Part shown: positions 10,048-18,908 of the stretch, one piece after another | How positions within the stretch are numbered: the stretch's first letter is position 1 | How the letters are laid out: each line of letters begins with the position of its first letter | Source: Campylobacter massiliensis | Lineage (GTDB): Bacteria > Campylobacterota > Campylobacteria > Campylobacterales > Campylobacteraceae | Reading direction: 5' to 3' | Length of the DNA stretch: 64,000 nucleotides | Assembly (NCBI RefSeq): GCF_014253065.1 | Contig: NZ_JACLZK010000001.1 | Location: 620,001 to 684,000 of the forward strand | The notes under the pieces: model-generated | Told to the model about the DNA's origin: nothing | The model's database searches: none | The model's input: the letters and a program-made list of their open reading frames with translations, nothing else | Program-made: the position numbers and the translations under genes

Positions 10048-10174
10048 TTTGTCTCCTTAAATTTCAAAATTTCGCCGCAATTATATTAAATAAATTCATT
10101 TTAATTTCATTTTTAAAATTAAATTTAGCTTATTTATTGGATAATAAATCAAATTAAACTTATAAGGATTTTAA

Positions 10175-10857
10175 ATTACATCAAGAATAAAAAGGCTTCA
10201 AAAGCTCTGTGCGTTAGTTGTTTGTAGCGACGAAAATTTAATTGAAAAATAAGGCTAAACAAGGATAAATTCTTAAATTTATATTTTATAAATTTTGATT
10301 ACTTTTTGGATTTTTATCTTAATTGCAATACAAATTTAGATGTCGTAATTATCGACCTGGACCCTTTGTTTGAGAATAAAGAAGAAATTGATTTCTTTAA
10401 TATTTCATCCATCTCGCCGAATCAAAAATTTATATTTTTAGCAAAAAACAAAAAAGTCTATTCTAAAATTTTAAAAAATTTTCACGGCGGAAGTTCTGCT
10501 ATATTGTTTAAGCCCATTAAAACAAGCGTTTTACTCGATAGTATCGCTATGCTATCTCCTAGCAAAGAGGCAAGCTTTTTAATGCTAAACAAAGAAATTA
10601 AGATAAATCTCGAAAAAGAGCAAATTTATAAAAATAACGAACAAATTTTTCTAACAAATTTACAGCATAAGCTGATCTTGCTCCTAGCCCAAAACGTAAA
10701 TAATATAACCACCTTTTCAATGATAGAAGAGGTCGTTTATCACGATAAAATGAGTTCAAAAATAGCTATGCAAAATTTAGTAGGCGTGTTAAAAAGAAAT
10801 TTAAATCTTGATATAAAAAATATACATTCAAAAGGCTATATTCTCTATTCCTATTGA
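10175..10857 (+). pseudogene. OmpR/TorR-type response regulator, frameshifted and lacking a normal start codon
   Basis: The open part from 10306 encodes the second half of a receiver domain (VVIIDLD, SAILFKPIKTSVLLDSI with the conserved Lys-Pro) and a winged-helix output domain ending KGYILYSY, the usual end of OmpR-type regulators. Upstream, another frame encodes a matching receiver start (KRLQKLCALVVCSDENLIEK). It runs into TAA at 10250 unless one A is added to the run at 10245-10249, after which it continues IRLNKDKFLNLYFINFDYFLDFY. This upstream frame has no ATG, GTG or TTG. The only initiation possibility is ATT at 10175, placed 6 nt after a good AAGGA. The repaired length is about 227 aa. 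It is divergent from the TMAO-type reductase and probably controlled it; no sensor kinase gene is present in the window. Confidence 0.65.
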
Positions 10858-11187
10858 TTTTTACTGTGATTCTCTTCAAAATCATGCTGTTATAATCTCT
10901 TTCTAATCTAAAAACCACCTTTATTTCTATAGCTTTTGAGGCGCGAGTGCATTTTTAATTAAATTTCAGTAGAAGAATAGGGGCATGTGACTGAGCCAAG
11001 AGCATTGGGACGCTTAGGCTTATGACTTATCGTAGTAGCCTTCGTCGGTCCTTTATTGTAGCTTATATAGCAAATCGCATTTAAAGCTATTAAGCTTTAT
11101 TTACACTAATTATCTTGGATAGATAACTGCTTTTAACTTTTGTTATGATTTCATTGTAAAAACTTCCTTGATCACCTCATAGACCAG
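10858..11187. other. 330-bp AT-rich gap, no gene recognised
   Basis: This stretch lies between the broken regulator and the mobile-element remnant. On the minus strand a short open stretch ends near 10950 and would encode a peptide of about 40 residues (with KPKRPNALGSVTC), but I see no start signal or homology that would justify a gene. No strong hairpin was found. Confidence 0.4.
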
Positions 11188-11997
11188 CTACATCTCCATC
11201 CCATCCCTAATATACATCTTGCCTTTTATCTCTTTTCTTACCTCATTTGGTTCGTCATCTAGCAACCTACTAAAATTCGGTATTAAATTACTTATTTTTG
11301 AGATAAAATTAATAACCTTCGTTTTAAAGTTTTCTAATATAGTTAACTTATCCTGTAAATTTTCTATCGTTTCGTCTTTACCGTTAAACCTGGTATTTTT
11401 ATGCTCTTGAAATAAGTAGTTTGTAAAAATAAGCTGATAGTGCTTAGTCTTCTCATCGTTATGCTCAACAACTAACAAGCATTTTACTCCGTATTTTGCA
11501 CGGTATAATCTTGCAAATTTAAGGACTCTGTCAAGCGAAACTTGAGCATTAACAAAATTAACTTCGGTTTGGTTTAGTCCTTCTTTGGGGTCTTTTGGAC
11601 GCTCTGTACCAAAGCTAATAACTACTTCTGAAAATCCGACCATATTATCTCGCCAATGATTCTTTACTACTCTACCGTTTTTATATGTTTTTGATTGGGC
11701 TTCGTAGTCGGCTTTCATTTTTTCGTGGTATTTTTTCAAAAGTGCTTTTATATACTTTCTGTCGTTAAATTCCCTATCGCTACTAGGCATCTCTCGCATA
11801 TTGCCGTTATCGTTATACTCGCTAAGCACTAGGTATCTATTATTTCGGCTGTTACCTCTAAGATATCCGATCTTAGAGGCATGTTTAACCTCTCTAACAT
11901 TGTGCTCATACCTTATAATAGCCTTCTTTAAAGTTAAAAACTCGCTTCTAACGCAAAGAACCACGTTGTGTCCGCCTATTTGAAGGGCATTACTCAT
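11188..11997 (-). CDS. MobV/Pre-like plasmid mobilisation relaxase, short form
   Basis: A 269-aa protein. Early residues (AIIRYEHNVREVKHASK) resemble the start of Pre/Mob proteins, and the middle has the typical order of a beta strand (FSEVVISFGTERP), a long helix (FVNAQVSLDRVLKFARLYRAKYGV) and a histidine motif (VVEHNDEKTKHYQLIFTNY). In MobV relaxases this last motif is H-x-D-E-x-x-P-H-x-H. Here the first His, the Asp-Glu and the second His are kept but the final His is replaced by Gln. The C-terminus is a probable coiled coil. It is shorter than typical plasmid relaxases (about 400 aa), so it may be truncated or reduced. With the upstream HTH gene and tRNA-Asn it marks an integrated mobile-element remnant. 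Confidence 0.55.
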   Translation of the reverse strand: MSNALQIGGHNVVLCVRSEFLTLKKAIIRYEHNVREVKHASKIGYLRGNSRNNRYLVLSEYNDNGNMREMPSSDREFNDRKYIKALLKKYHEKMKADYEAQSKTYKNGRVVKNHWRDNMVGFSEVVISFGTERPKDPKEGLNQTEVNFVNAQVSLDRVLKFARLYRAKYGVKCLLVVEHNDEKTKHYQLIFTNYLFQEHKNTRFNGKDETIENLQDKLTILENFKTKVINFISKISNLIPNFSRLLDDEPNEVRKEIKGKMYIRDGMEM

Positions 11998-12031
11998 TTT
12001 TGATCCTTTTCTTTATTATCTACCATAGAAA

Positions 12032-12220
12032 TTAAGAGCATGTTTTAACCCTTTTTTGAAAAATATAAGCCGCAATGTCCGTAATAGCAAACGCTATTCT
12101 AGAATTCTTCGCATCTCCCATTTTGATATAACGCGGAATATCCCTGCCCTGCGATATGCGAAGATCAAGTGTAGATACGCCGATACTAAGAAGTTTTGCC
12201 GTTTGTTGCCTGTTTAGCAC
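12032..12220 (-). CDS. AlpA-like small helix-turn-helix protein
   Basis: A 62-aa protein starting at GTG 12220. It has the layout of the AlpA/excisionase (MerR-like) HTH: NRQQTAKLLSIGVSTLDLRIS for the two helices of the HTH, then a basic wing with IPRYIKMG and a final helix (AITDIAAYI). Such proteins act as excision factors or regulators in integrated elements. Its start overlaps the end of a tiny upstream ORF by 7 nt, suggesting translational coupling. It is followed by the MobV-like gene 34 bp downstream on the same strand. Confidence 0.6.
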   Translation of the reverse strand: MLNRQQTAKLLSIGVSTLDLRISQGRDIPRYIKMGDAKNSRIAFAITDIAAYIFQKRVKTCS

Positions 12221-12297
12221 CGCTTGTCCTTTATATTGATGGCTATATGCTCGAGAAGTGCTTTGTACTCTACGTCGTTATATAGTTCATTAAGCAT
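12214..12297 (-). CDS. 27-residue leader ORF of the mobile-element remnant
   Basis: ATG at 12297 is preceded by a strong Shine-Dalgarno (AGAAGGAG) at good spacing, and the frame encodes 27 residues beginning MLNELYNDVEYKALLEH and ending at TAA 12214-12216. It overlaps the GTG start of the AlpA-like gene, which has no comparable ribosome site of its own, so its main role may be to bring ribosomes to that gene. It could alternatively be a real small protein. Confidence 0.45.
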   Translation of the reverse strand: MLNELYNDVEYKALLEHIAINIKDKRC

Positions 12298-12401
12298 ATT
12301 ATTTTTCTCCTTCTGCTTAGTTCTTATATAACTAATTACAGCAACTTTTTGTTTACTTTTGCATTTTTGAATGATTTTTAAGTAATTTTCGAAAAATTTT
12401 T

Positions 12402-12427
12402 AATACCCTATGGTTCTCTAGGGTATT
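12402..12427. terminator. Hairpin with T-rich flanks
   Basis: A perfect 9-bp stem (AATACCCTA with TAGGGTATT, 8-nt loop) is flanked by T-rich sequence on one side and A-rich on the other. It could be a terminator upstream of the element's leader ORF or part of an old origin. About 30 bp further on, 12456-12477 is a perfect 22-bp palindrome (TTTTTGTTTTT with AAAAACAAAAA). Confidence 0.45.
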
Positions 12428-12632
12428 TTAGAGTAATTTAGGATAAAAAATTATTTTTTTGTTTTTAAAAACAAAAATAAGGCATCTTAGATTGACTTAG
12501 AAAACACGGTGAGAAATTGAAATATTAAAAAAATTAGGAACAAATAGGGAACAAATTTAATAAAACCAATAAAGCTTAAAGCTCTTGAAATATCGATAAA
12601 ATCGGGGTTTTAAAGAGATTTTTGAGTATAGA

Positions 12633-12707
12633 TGGCTCCGGATGCTGGATTCGAACCAGCGACCAATCGGTTAACAGCCGACTACTCTACCGCTGAGCTA
12701 ATCCGGA
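12633..12707 (-). tRNA. tRNA-Asn (anticodon GUU)
   Basis: Read on the minus strand, this gives a complete cloverleaf. The acceptor TCCGGAT pairs with ATCCGGA, followed by discriminator G and an encoded CCA. The D arm is AGCTCAGCGGTAGAGT, the anticodon loop is CTGTTAA with GTT as anticodon, and the T arm is GCTGGTTCGAATCCAGC. The tRNA is 75 nt with CCA. Its 3' end points towards the mobile-element remnant. Confidence 0.97.
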
Positions 12708-12823
12708 ACATTTTAAAAGAAGTCGTATTATAGGCAAAAACGTATCGTTTGTCAATTAAATTTAGCTTAAATTTACTAGTGGCAAAAATTTAGTGAGCAA
12801 AAAGATAAATTTTGACGCAAAAA

Positions 12824-13729
12824 TCACGCAAGTCGGTAAAATTTAGTTCCAGCCGCATTTACTATTTTTATCTTTCCGTCAGCCAAAAGCTCCTGCAAAT
12901 TTTGCTTCGAGCTTTCAGAAAAGCTATTTGTTACATCATTTTCGCTTTGCGGGCGACGTTTTACGAGCTCTAGCAGCTCTTCCTTGCTAAGCTCAAATTT
13001 TTCATCGCCGTATTTTGCCGATGCTATCACGCACGGTACGCCGGAAATTTGCTGCGCAAGCTCATATAGGAGCTCTCGGCCCACGCCTTTGACCGGGTAC
13101 GCAGGCGGTCGATCTATGGTGCTTATGTCCACGCGGGCTGGCAAAATTTGATTTATCGCCGCATTTAGCGCTTCAAATTCAGCCTTCGTGTCGTTTAGTC
13201 CTTTTACGACCAGGATTTCAAGCACTAGCTCGCCTTTAAATTTTTGCCTAAATTTAGCCATAGCAGCCACTAGCTCGCCGACGCCAATTTTTTCGCCCGA
13301 GCGGTCGATCCTAGCAAAGGTCTTTTGCACCGTGCTATCAAGGCTAAATTTGACGATATCAAGCCCCTTTAACGCCTCACAAATTTTAGGATCAAGCACG
13401 CCCGAACCGTTTGAGAGAATGAGCGTTTTAGCTCGTCCTTTTATCAAATTTAGCTCGCTTACTAACCGCGCCAGATCCGGGTAAAGCGTCGGTTCGCCGT
13501 TTGCCGTTAGCGTGATGACGTCGATATGCGGATGTGCGGCAAGCGCGGCCTTCACCTCGGCGATTACTTGCTCTACGCTAGGCGGATTTTCTATCGCCGC
13601 GACGGGTTTTGCCGCCGTGAGTTCGCAGTAAACGCAGTCAAAGTTACAGCACTTTTGCGCAGGCGATAGATCGACGCCCAGCGAAATACCGAACCTGCGC
13701 GAGCTAACGGGACCAAAGACGATTTGCAT
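12824..13729 (-). CDS. Radical SAM protein (COG0731-like)
   Basis: A 301-aa protein starting MQIVFGPVSSRRFGISLGVDL. The radical SAM cluster motif is Cys28-x3-Cys32-x2-Cys35 (CNFDCVYC), followed by a TLTANGEPTLYPDL strand typical of the SAM-binding GGE-like region and by FSLDST. A C-terminal extension of about 80 residues (SKEELLELVKRRP ... FYRLA) has a helical, winged-helix-like character. This family of uncharacterised radical SAM enzymes is widespread in anaerobes and Epsilonproteobacteria and is related to wyosine-type enzymes. Its substrate is unknown. It stands alone between tRNA-Asn and a chemoreceptor gene. Confidence 0.85.
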   Translation of the reverse strand: MQIVFGPVSSRRFGISLGVDLSPAQKCCNFDCVYCELTAAKPVAAIENPPSVEQVIAEVKAALAAHPHIDVITLTANGEPTLYPDLARLVSELNLIKGRAKTLILSNGSGVLDPKICEALKGLDIVKFSLDSTVQKTFARIDRSGEKIGVGELVAAMAKFRQKFKGELVLEILVVKGLNDTKAEFEALNAAINQILPARVDISTIDRPPAYPVKGVGRELLYELAQQISGVPCVIASAKYGDEKFELSKEELLELVKRRPQSENDVTNSFSESSKQNLQELLADGKIKIVNAAGTKFYRLA

Positions 13730-13810
13730 TTATTTTCCTAAATTTAAGATGTGCGATTATACTAAAAGCCGGGGTAAAATTTATTAAAGCGGATAAATTT
13801 GGGGTAAATT

Positions 13811-13838
13811 TGACGGCCCTGCAAAACCAGAGCCGTCA
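13811..13838 (-). terminator. Hairpin after the first chemoreceptor gene
   Basis: A 7-bp perfect stem (TGACGGC with GCCGTCA, 14-nt loop) lies 7 bp after the stop codon on the minus strand, followed by AAATTTACC. It is a reasonable terminator with a poor T tract. Confidence 0.55.
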
Positions 13839-13844
13839 CAAGAG

Positions 13845-15833
13845 TTAAAATTTCTTCTTCCTCACGTCCTCGACGATAGCTTTAGCCATGTTGTCGACCT
13901 GAGCGGTTACTTCGTTAGTTCTACTTACGACGCCTACGTTGTTGTGAGTGAGTTCGTCTATCTGAGCCACAGAGCGATTTATCATATTTATGCCTTCGCT
14001 TTGCTCCTTGATGCTCTCGCTCATCTCGTTGATACTTTGAGCCAGTACGTTTGCATTGGCTTCGATTTCGCCGAGCGATTTTTGAGTGCGTTCGGCAAGC
14101 TTTCTAACCTCATCGGCTACGACGGCAAAGCCCCGTCCGTGCTCGCCTGCACGAGCCGCCTCGATAGCTGCGTTAAGCGCTAGCAAATTCGTCTGATCGG
14201 CTATATCGCGGATGATCACGATGATGTTTTTGATCTCTTCACTTTGTCTCATGACATCGCCGGTCTTTTGACTGATAGCGTTCATCGAGCTACTCATCTG
14301 CTCTACCGCAGCGGCACTTTCTTGTAGCGAGCTTGCTTGTACGTTAGCGCCGTTTGTAAGCTCCTTCATCGACTCAGCCAACATGCCTGCTTTTTCTTCT
14401 AGCAACTTAGCTTGCTCTAAATTTATATTGAGCATATTCGCGATCTCTTCGCCTAGCGAGTTGATACCTGCAGCCATTTTGCCGCTATCATCAAGCCTTT
14501 TTGTGAAGTCTTGCGCTTTAAAGCTCTCTAGCAATCTTATAACCTCATTGCTGTTTTCAGCGATCGCATCTTTTAAGGCTGCTTGAAGCTGAGCAAAAGT
14601 GGCTTTCAACTGATTTAGCGCAGGGTTAGACGTGTGCGCGTCAAGAGTCGCCGTAAAGTCGCCCGCTTTTATCTTATCCACAAAAGCGTTTGCTTCTTTG
14701 ATAAAGTTATTTTCAGCGGTATTTGACGCCTCTACTTTGCTTATATTTTCGTTTATAAGCGCCGCCATGACACCAAATTCGTCCTTCGTGGCCACATTTG
14801 CTTTAAGCGGCTCTTTGGTTTCGTAGTTTAGGTATTTGAAAAACGCATCTAGCGCGCTTGATATGATACCAAGAGGCTTCAAGAAATATCCGACCATAAT
14901 TATCAATATAACGACGATAATCGCTATAAATACGAGCGAGGATACAGACTGATTTAATAAAACGCTATCTAATATAGGATCGTAATCTTCTATAGAGTTA
15001 TTAGAGCACACGAGCCAATTTGCTCTATCGTATTTTTGACACGCAAAGACGCTTTCATCGTCACCAATCCTATTAAAAAACGCTTTACCGCCGTCTTTAT
15101 TGTAGCTATTTACGACAAAATCGACAGATTTTTTGATCTCCGGATCGGAAGATAAAATATATTTGCTATCCGGATGATAAACCACTAGCTGAGTATCTAG
15201 ATCTATGATCAATGGAACGCTAGTTTTAGACTCTTTTGATTTTGCCAAACTACTTGCTACGCCGTCTAGATACAAATCCGCAGCCACTACGCCTGCAGCT
15301 TTACCATCTACCATAAACGACTTAGCTATGGTCATAGTATTTTTTCCGCTAGATTGCGCTATATACGGCGGCGTAAAGTAGAGCTTGCCGCTAGAAACGC
15401 TTTGTTTAAACCAACCCTTTTCTCTAGAGTCAAATTTATCTTTTTCAGGCGTTAATTTTAAAAATTTAGGCCCCCTGCCCGCTTGCGCGACCGCATCATA
15501 AAGCTCTCCGTTATCGGCAAAACCTATGTAAAACTCAGGTATATCTAGACCGACGGCCATAGTCATTAGGCGATCTTTGAGCTGCTCCCTGTCAGTCATA
15601 AGATGAGGATTTTCCTCTATATATCGTACTAGGCCTTCTACTGCAAAAACCTTACTGCCAAGATACTCGTCGACATAAACTTCCAAAGAACGCGCGATGG
15701 CCTCCTTTGAATTTTTCGAAACATCCAAAATAGTATTTTTAGTACTATTGTAGTTCATGGCCGCAAATATAGTAAATAGTACAGCCAACAATGCAAAAAT
15801 GATAAAAGCTATCTTATTTGCAACCTTTTTCAT
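13845..15833 (-). CDS. Methyl-accepting chemotaxis protein with periplasmic Cache domain
   Basis: A 662-aa transmembrane receptor. It has TM1 at about residues 7-28, a periplasmic double-Cache-like sensor to about 300 ([18 protein letters not shown], the [19 protein letters not shown] motif, [21 protein letters not shown]), TM2 at about 302-325 and a cytoplasmic methylation/signalling helix bundle. The hairpin tip is the invariant block [20 protein letters not shown]. Cache domains of this kind often bind amino or organic acids; the ligand is unknown. No CheR-binding pentapeptide is present and the protein ends VRKKKF, shared with the two other receptors in this window. A second receptor gene lies 33 bp upstream. 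Confidence 0.93.
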   Translation of the reverse strand: MKKVANKIAFIIFALLAVLFTIFAAMNYNSTKNTILDVSKNSKEAIARSLEVYVDEYLGSKVFAVEGLVRYIEENPHLMTDREQLKDRLMTMAVGLDIPEFYIGFADNGELYDAVAQAGRGPKFLKLTPEKDKFDSREKGWFKQSVSSGKLYFTPPYIAQSSGKNTMTIAKSFMVDGKAAGVVAADLYLDGVASSLAKSKESKTSVPLIIDLDTQLVVYHPDSKYILSSDPEIKKSVDFVVNSYNKDGGKAFFNRIGDDESVFACQKYDRANWLVCSNNSIEDYDPILDSVLLNQSVSSLVFIAIIVVILIIMVGYFLKPLGIISSALDAFFKYLNYETKEPLKANVATKDEFGVMAALINENISKVEASNTAENNFIKEANAFVDKIKAGDFTATLDAHTSNPALNQLKATFAQLQAALKDAIAENSNEVIRLLESFKAQDFTKRLDDSGKMAAGINSLGEEIANMLNINLEQAKLLEEKAGMLAESMKELTNGANVQASSLQESAAAVEQMSSSMNAISQKTGDVMRQSEEIKNIIVIIRDIADQTNLLALNAAIEAARAGEHGRGFAVVADEVRKLAERTQKSLGEIEANANVLAQSINEMSESIKEQSEGINMINRSVAQIDELTHNNVGVVSRTNEVTAQVDNMAKAIVEDVRKKKF

Positions 15834-15866
15834 CTAAACCCTCCTTTGGTAATTTTTATTTTTGTT

Positions 15867-17819
15867 TTAAAATTTCTTTTTTCTCACGTCTTGCGCGATA
15901 GCCTTAGCCATATGATCCACTTCGGCGGTAACTACGTTGGTTTCGTTTGCAACCCTGACATTTTGCTTGGTTAGCTCGTCAACATGAGACACGCCTTGAT
16001 TGATTAAATTTATAGCTTCGCTTTGCTCTCTGATACTTTCGCTCATTTCATTTATGCTTTGAGCCAGCACGTTTGTGTTAGCTTCGATTTCGCCGAGCGA
16101 TTTTTGAGTGCGTTCGGCTAGCTTCCTAACTTCATCGGCAACTACGGCAAAACCGCGCCCATGCTCGCCTGCCCTTGCCGCCTCGATAGCAGCGTTAAGC
16201 GCTAGCAAATTTGTCTGGTCTGCGATGTCACGGATGATGACGATGATATTTTTAATCTCTTCAGATTGGCGTATTACATCCTGCGTCTTTTGATTGATAG
16301 CGCTCATCGAGCTACTCATCTGCTCGACTGCGGCGGCGCTTTCTTGGAGCGAGCTTGCTTGAGAGCTTGCGCCGTCGGTTACCTGCCTCATAGACTGAGC
16401 TAAAAACTCCGCCTTTTCCTCTAGAATGCGAGCTTGCTCCAAATTTGTCCTTAACATGCCGGCTATCTCTTCGCCTAGAGCATTGATACCTACAGCCATC
16501 TTGCCGCCATCTTCGAGCCTTTTTGTAAAGTCTTGCTTTTTAAAGCTTTCGAGTAAATTTAACACTTCATCGCCGTTTGCGGCTATGGCTTGCTTAAGGG
16601 CGATTTGTAGGTCTTTAAAAGTTTGCTTTAGCTGGCTAAGAGCCGGATTTGAAGTGTCGGCGTTTAGCTGCGCTACGTAGTTGCCCTTGCCTATTTGATT
16701 TACGAAGGCATTTGCCTCTTTGATAAAGCTATTTTGCTCGGCAAGATTTGCCTCGATTTGCTTGATATTTTCGTTTATTAGCGCGCTCATTTGTCCGATC
16801 TCGTCGCTACCGCCGCGATTTAGTAGCTTGGCTTTGTCGGTTTTATTATTTAAAAAGTCAAAAAACTGCACTAGTCCGTTTTTGGTCTGGTTGATACCGG
16901 AGATCAAATTTCTACCTATAAATGTGGATACTAGCAGCACAAGTATGATACAAACTGCTATAACAACGACGCTAACGACCATCTGGGTATTTGCGTCGTT
17001 TTTAACAAGCGCGGCATCTTCTTTCATATTGCTTAGCAGCTTAAGCTCAAGTTCCCTTAAAGCGTCTATCGAGATGCTTATCTTTGAAAACCATTTTGGC
17101 GCTTCGTAAGATACATTTTCAGTCGCGACTACGTCTTTAATGATATTTATCGCATCGTTAAAGTCTGTCTTTTTTCTCGCGATATAATCAAATTCCGCGC
17201 TATATTCTTTCGGGTTATAGTCGTCAAAATCCTGCATAAATTTATTTATAACGCTATTTAGAGCGACTACTTTGTTGTAGTCTTCTTTGCTTATACTTTT
17301 TTTAGTAAAAACTCCGTTTAAAGCCGCTCGCAAGATACCGAAAGACTCTTTTATCTCGCCCACGATGATGATACGGTTTAGATCATCTACTATGCTAGGC
17401 TCGAGTTTGTCGCTATAGCCGTTTATCGTTATAACTTCTTTTCTTAGGATTTTTGTTATACGGCCGATGAGATTATCCCCGCTTCTTTGATCGACTCCTG
17501 CGCGGATCTTAGATAATTCGGAGGCTATCTCGCTTTTTTCGGCTAGCTTTTCAAGCGTCTCGTCTACATTTTTTCTCTGAGCTAGTAGCTTGGCATTATC
17601 CCCGCCCGAAAGCACCCCCGAGCTAAATCCTCGCTCTTTTTGCATCTCGTGGATAAAACTAGTTTGATTTATGATGATGTCTACGATTTTCTCACTATAT
17701 TCGGCTTTTGCCCTAGTTTTTGCAATACCGTTTAGCAGATATGCACTCATTATACCAAGCCCGATTAGGCCGACGATAGCTATCGTCATGATCTTAAATT
17801 TGATACCGACGTTGTTCAC
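15867..17819 (-). CDS. Methyl-accepting chemotaxis protein with NIT-type sensor domain
   Basis: A 650-aa receptor with TM1 near residues 10-30 and a helical periplasmic domain containing [19 protein letters not shown] and later [22 protein letters not shown]. This is the helix pattern of the NIT (nitrate/nitrite-sensing) domain. TM2 is at about 280-305 ([20 protein letters not shown]). The rest is a conserved signalling bundle with [20 protein letters not shown] and the VRKKKF end. The signalling part is nearly identical to that of the neighbouring receptor while the sensor halves are unrelated, as expected when receptors diversify by swapping input domains. The nitrate/nitrite assignment is by family only. 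Confidence 0.88.
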   Translation of the reverse strand: MNNVGIKFKIMTIAIVGLIGLGIMSAYLLNGIAKTRAKAEYSEKIVDIIINQTSFIHEMQKERGFSSGVLSGGDNAKLLAQRKNVDETLEKLAEKSEIASELSKIRAGVDQRSGDNLIGRITKILRKEVITINGYSDKLEPSIVDDLNRIIIVGEIKESFGILRAALNGVFTKKSISKEDYNKVVALNSVINKFMQDFDDYNPKEYSAEFDYIARKKTDFNDAINIIKDVVATENVSYEAPKWFSKISISIDALRELELKLLSNMKEDAALVKNDANTQMVVSVVVIAVCIILVLLVSTFIGRNLISGINQTKNGLVQFFDFLNNKTDKAKLLNRGGSDEIGQMSALINENIKQIEANLAEQNSFIKEANAFVNQIGKGNYVAQLNADTSNPALSQLKQTFKDLQIALKQAIAANGDEVLNLLESFKKQDFTKRLEDGGKMAVGINALGEEIAGMLRTNLEQARILEEKAEFLAQSMRQVTDGASSQASSLQESAAAVEQMSSSMSAINQKTQDVIRQSEEIKNIIVIIRDIADQTNLLALNAAIEAARAGEHGRGFAVVADEVRKLAERTQKSLGEIEANTNVLAQSINEMSESIREQSEAINLINQGVSHVDELTKQNVRVANETNVVTAEVDHMAKAIAQDVRKKKF

Positions 17820-17837
17820 TTCCTCTCTCCTTTTGTG

Positions 17838-18860
17838 CTATCTTGCGCTTTTTTCTTGCACTCGTTTTATAAAATATTTCGCGTTTTCTACCGGAATATC
17901 AGGCAAAATACCGTGTCCGAGATTAAAGATATGCGGCGCGTTTTTCATCGTCTGCAAAATTCGTTCCACACCTGCGTCGATTGCTTCTTTGCTATAAAGA
18001 CGCATAGGCTCCATATTTCCTTGAAGGACGTATTTTGGGCTTAGTTTTGCTTTGGCAAGCTCAATCGGCGTACTCCAATCCACGCCAAAAACATCAAAAT
18101 TTCCTGAAATTTTATCCAGATACCCGCTTATGCCTTTTGGAAAAACGATAACCGGAATTTGCGGAAATTCGGCCTTAAGCGCATCAACTATATCCATGAT
18201 ATACTTCCAGCCAAACTCAAAATACGCCTCATCCTCCAGCGCAGCCGCCCAGCTATCAAAAATTTGCACCGCATTTACGCCGGCTTTTATCTGCTCTTTC
18301 ATGTAGCCTATGAGCGCGGCCGTGACCTTGGCTAAAATTTGATGCATAAACTCAGGATTTGAATATAAAAGCTTCTTGCTAACCGCATAGGTTTTCGTTC
18401 CACCGCCCTCTATCATATACGTAGCTATCGTCCACGGCGCCCCGCAAAAGCCGATCAGAGCCTTATCCTGCGCCAAATTTTCGCGCGTTAGCTTGATTGT
18501 ATCGTATACGTAGTTTAAATTTTTGATTGACTTTTGAACATCCAGTCTATCTAGATCCTCTCTCGTCTTGATAGGACCACTAAATACGGGCCCCTCGCCT
18601 TGGACAAATTTAAGATCCATGCCCATCTCTAGCGGCACGACGAGGATATCGCTAAAAAGTATCGCCGCATCGACGCCTAAAATTTCAACCGGCTGTATCG
18701 TAACCTCGCTGGCTTTTTTATAATCTTTACAAAGCGATAAAAAATCTCCCGCCGCAGAGCGAACTCGCATATACTCGGGCAGATACCGACCTGCCTGCCG
18801 CATCATCCAAACGGGCGTATAGGGCGTCGGTTTTTTCAAACAAGCGTCGATAAAAATCAT
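17838..18860 (-). CDS. hemE: Uroporphyrinogen decarboxylase
   Basis: A 340-aa enzyme of normal length that decarboxylates the four acetate side chains of uroporphyrinogen III to give coproporphyrinogen III in haem synthesis. Signature blocks are clear: [15 protein letters not shown] near the N-terminus (substrate-contacting Arg residues), [54 protein letters not shown] and [19 protein letters not shown] near the end. It is a cytoplasmic enzyme. It lies 18 bp upstream of the NIT-type chemoreceptor on the same strand, so the two may be co-transcribed. Confidence 0.97.
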   Translation of the reverse strand: MIFIDACLKKPTPYTPVWMMRQAGRYLPEYMRVRSAAGDFLSLCKDYKKASEVTIQPVEILGVDAAILFSDILVVPLEMGMDLKFVQGEGPVFSGPIKTREDLDRLDVQKSIKNLNYVYDTIKLTRENLAQDKALIGFCGAPWTIATYMIEGGGTKTYAVSKKLLYSNPEFMHQILAKVTAALIGYMKEQIKAGVNAVQIFDSWAAALEDEAYFEFGWKYIMDIVDALKAEFPQIPVIVFPKGISGYLDKISGNFDVFGVDWSTPIELAKAKLSPKYVLQGNMEPMRLYSKEAIDAGVERILQTMKNAPHIFNLGHGILPDIPVENAKYFIKRVQEKSAR

Positions 18861-18908
18861 ATATTTCCTTTAAATTTTTAGCGATTTTATCTAAATATTT
18901 ATTAAATT

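Larger units (their letters stand above)
11188..12632. mobile_element. Remnant of an integrated mobilisable element next to tRNA-Asn
   Basis: Grouped here are a MobV-like gene, an AlpA-like HTH gene, a 27-codon leader ORF and an AT-rich palindromic region, all much richer in A+T than the surrounding genes and lying against the 3' end of tRNA-Asn, a common integration target. No integrase gene remains. A short plus-strand frame just before the tRNA ends ILKKLGTNREQI (12525-12560) and might be the tail of a lost integrase, but this is weak. I could not find a duplicated tRNA 3' end marking the other boundary, so the left limit is a guess. Confidence 0.4.

Noticed and set aside
10945-11100. Short minus-strand peptide containing KPKRPNALGSVTC
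   Set aside because: It is open for only about 40 codons, with no start codon or ribosome site and no homology I can name.
12510-12560. Possible integrase C-terminal tail (ILKKLGTNREQI) before tRNA-Asn
   Set aside because: Too short to assign. A stop codon lies just upstream in the same frame, so it is mentioned only as a hint within the mobile-element remnant.
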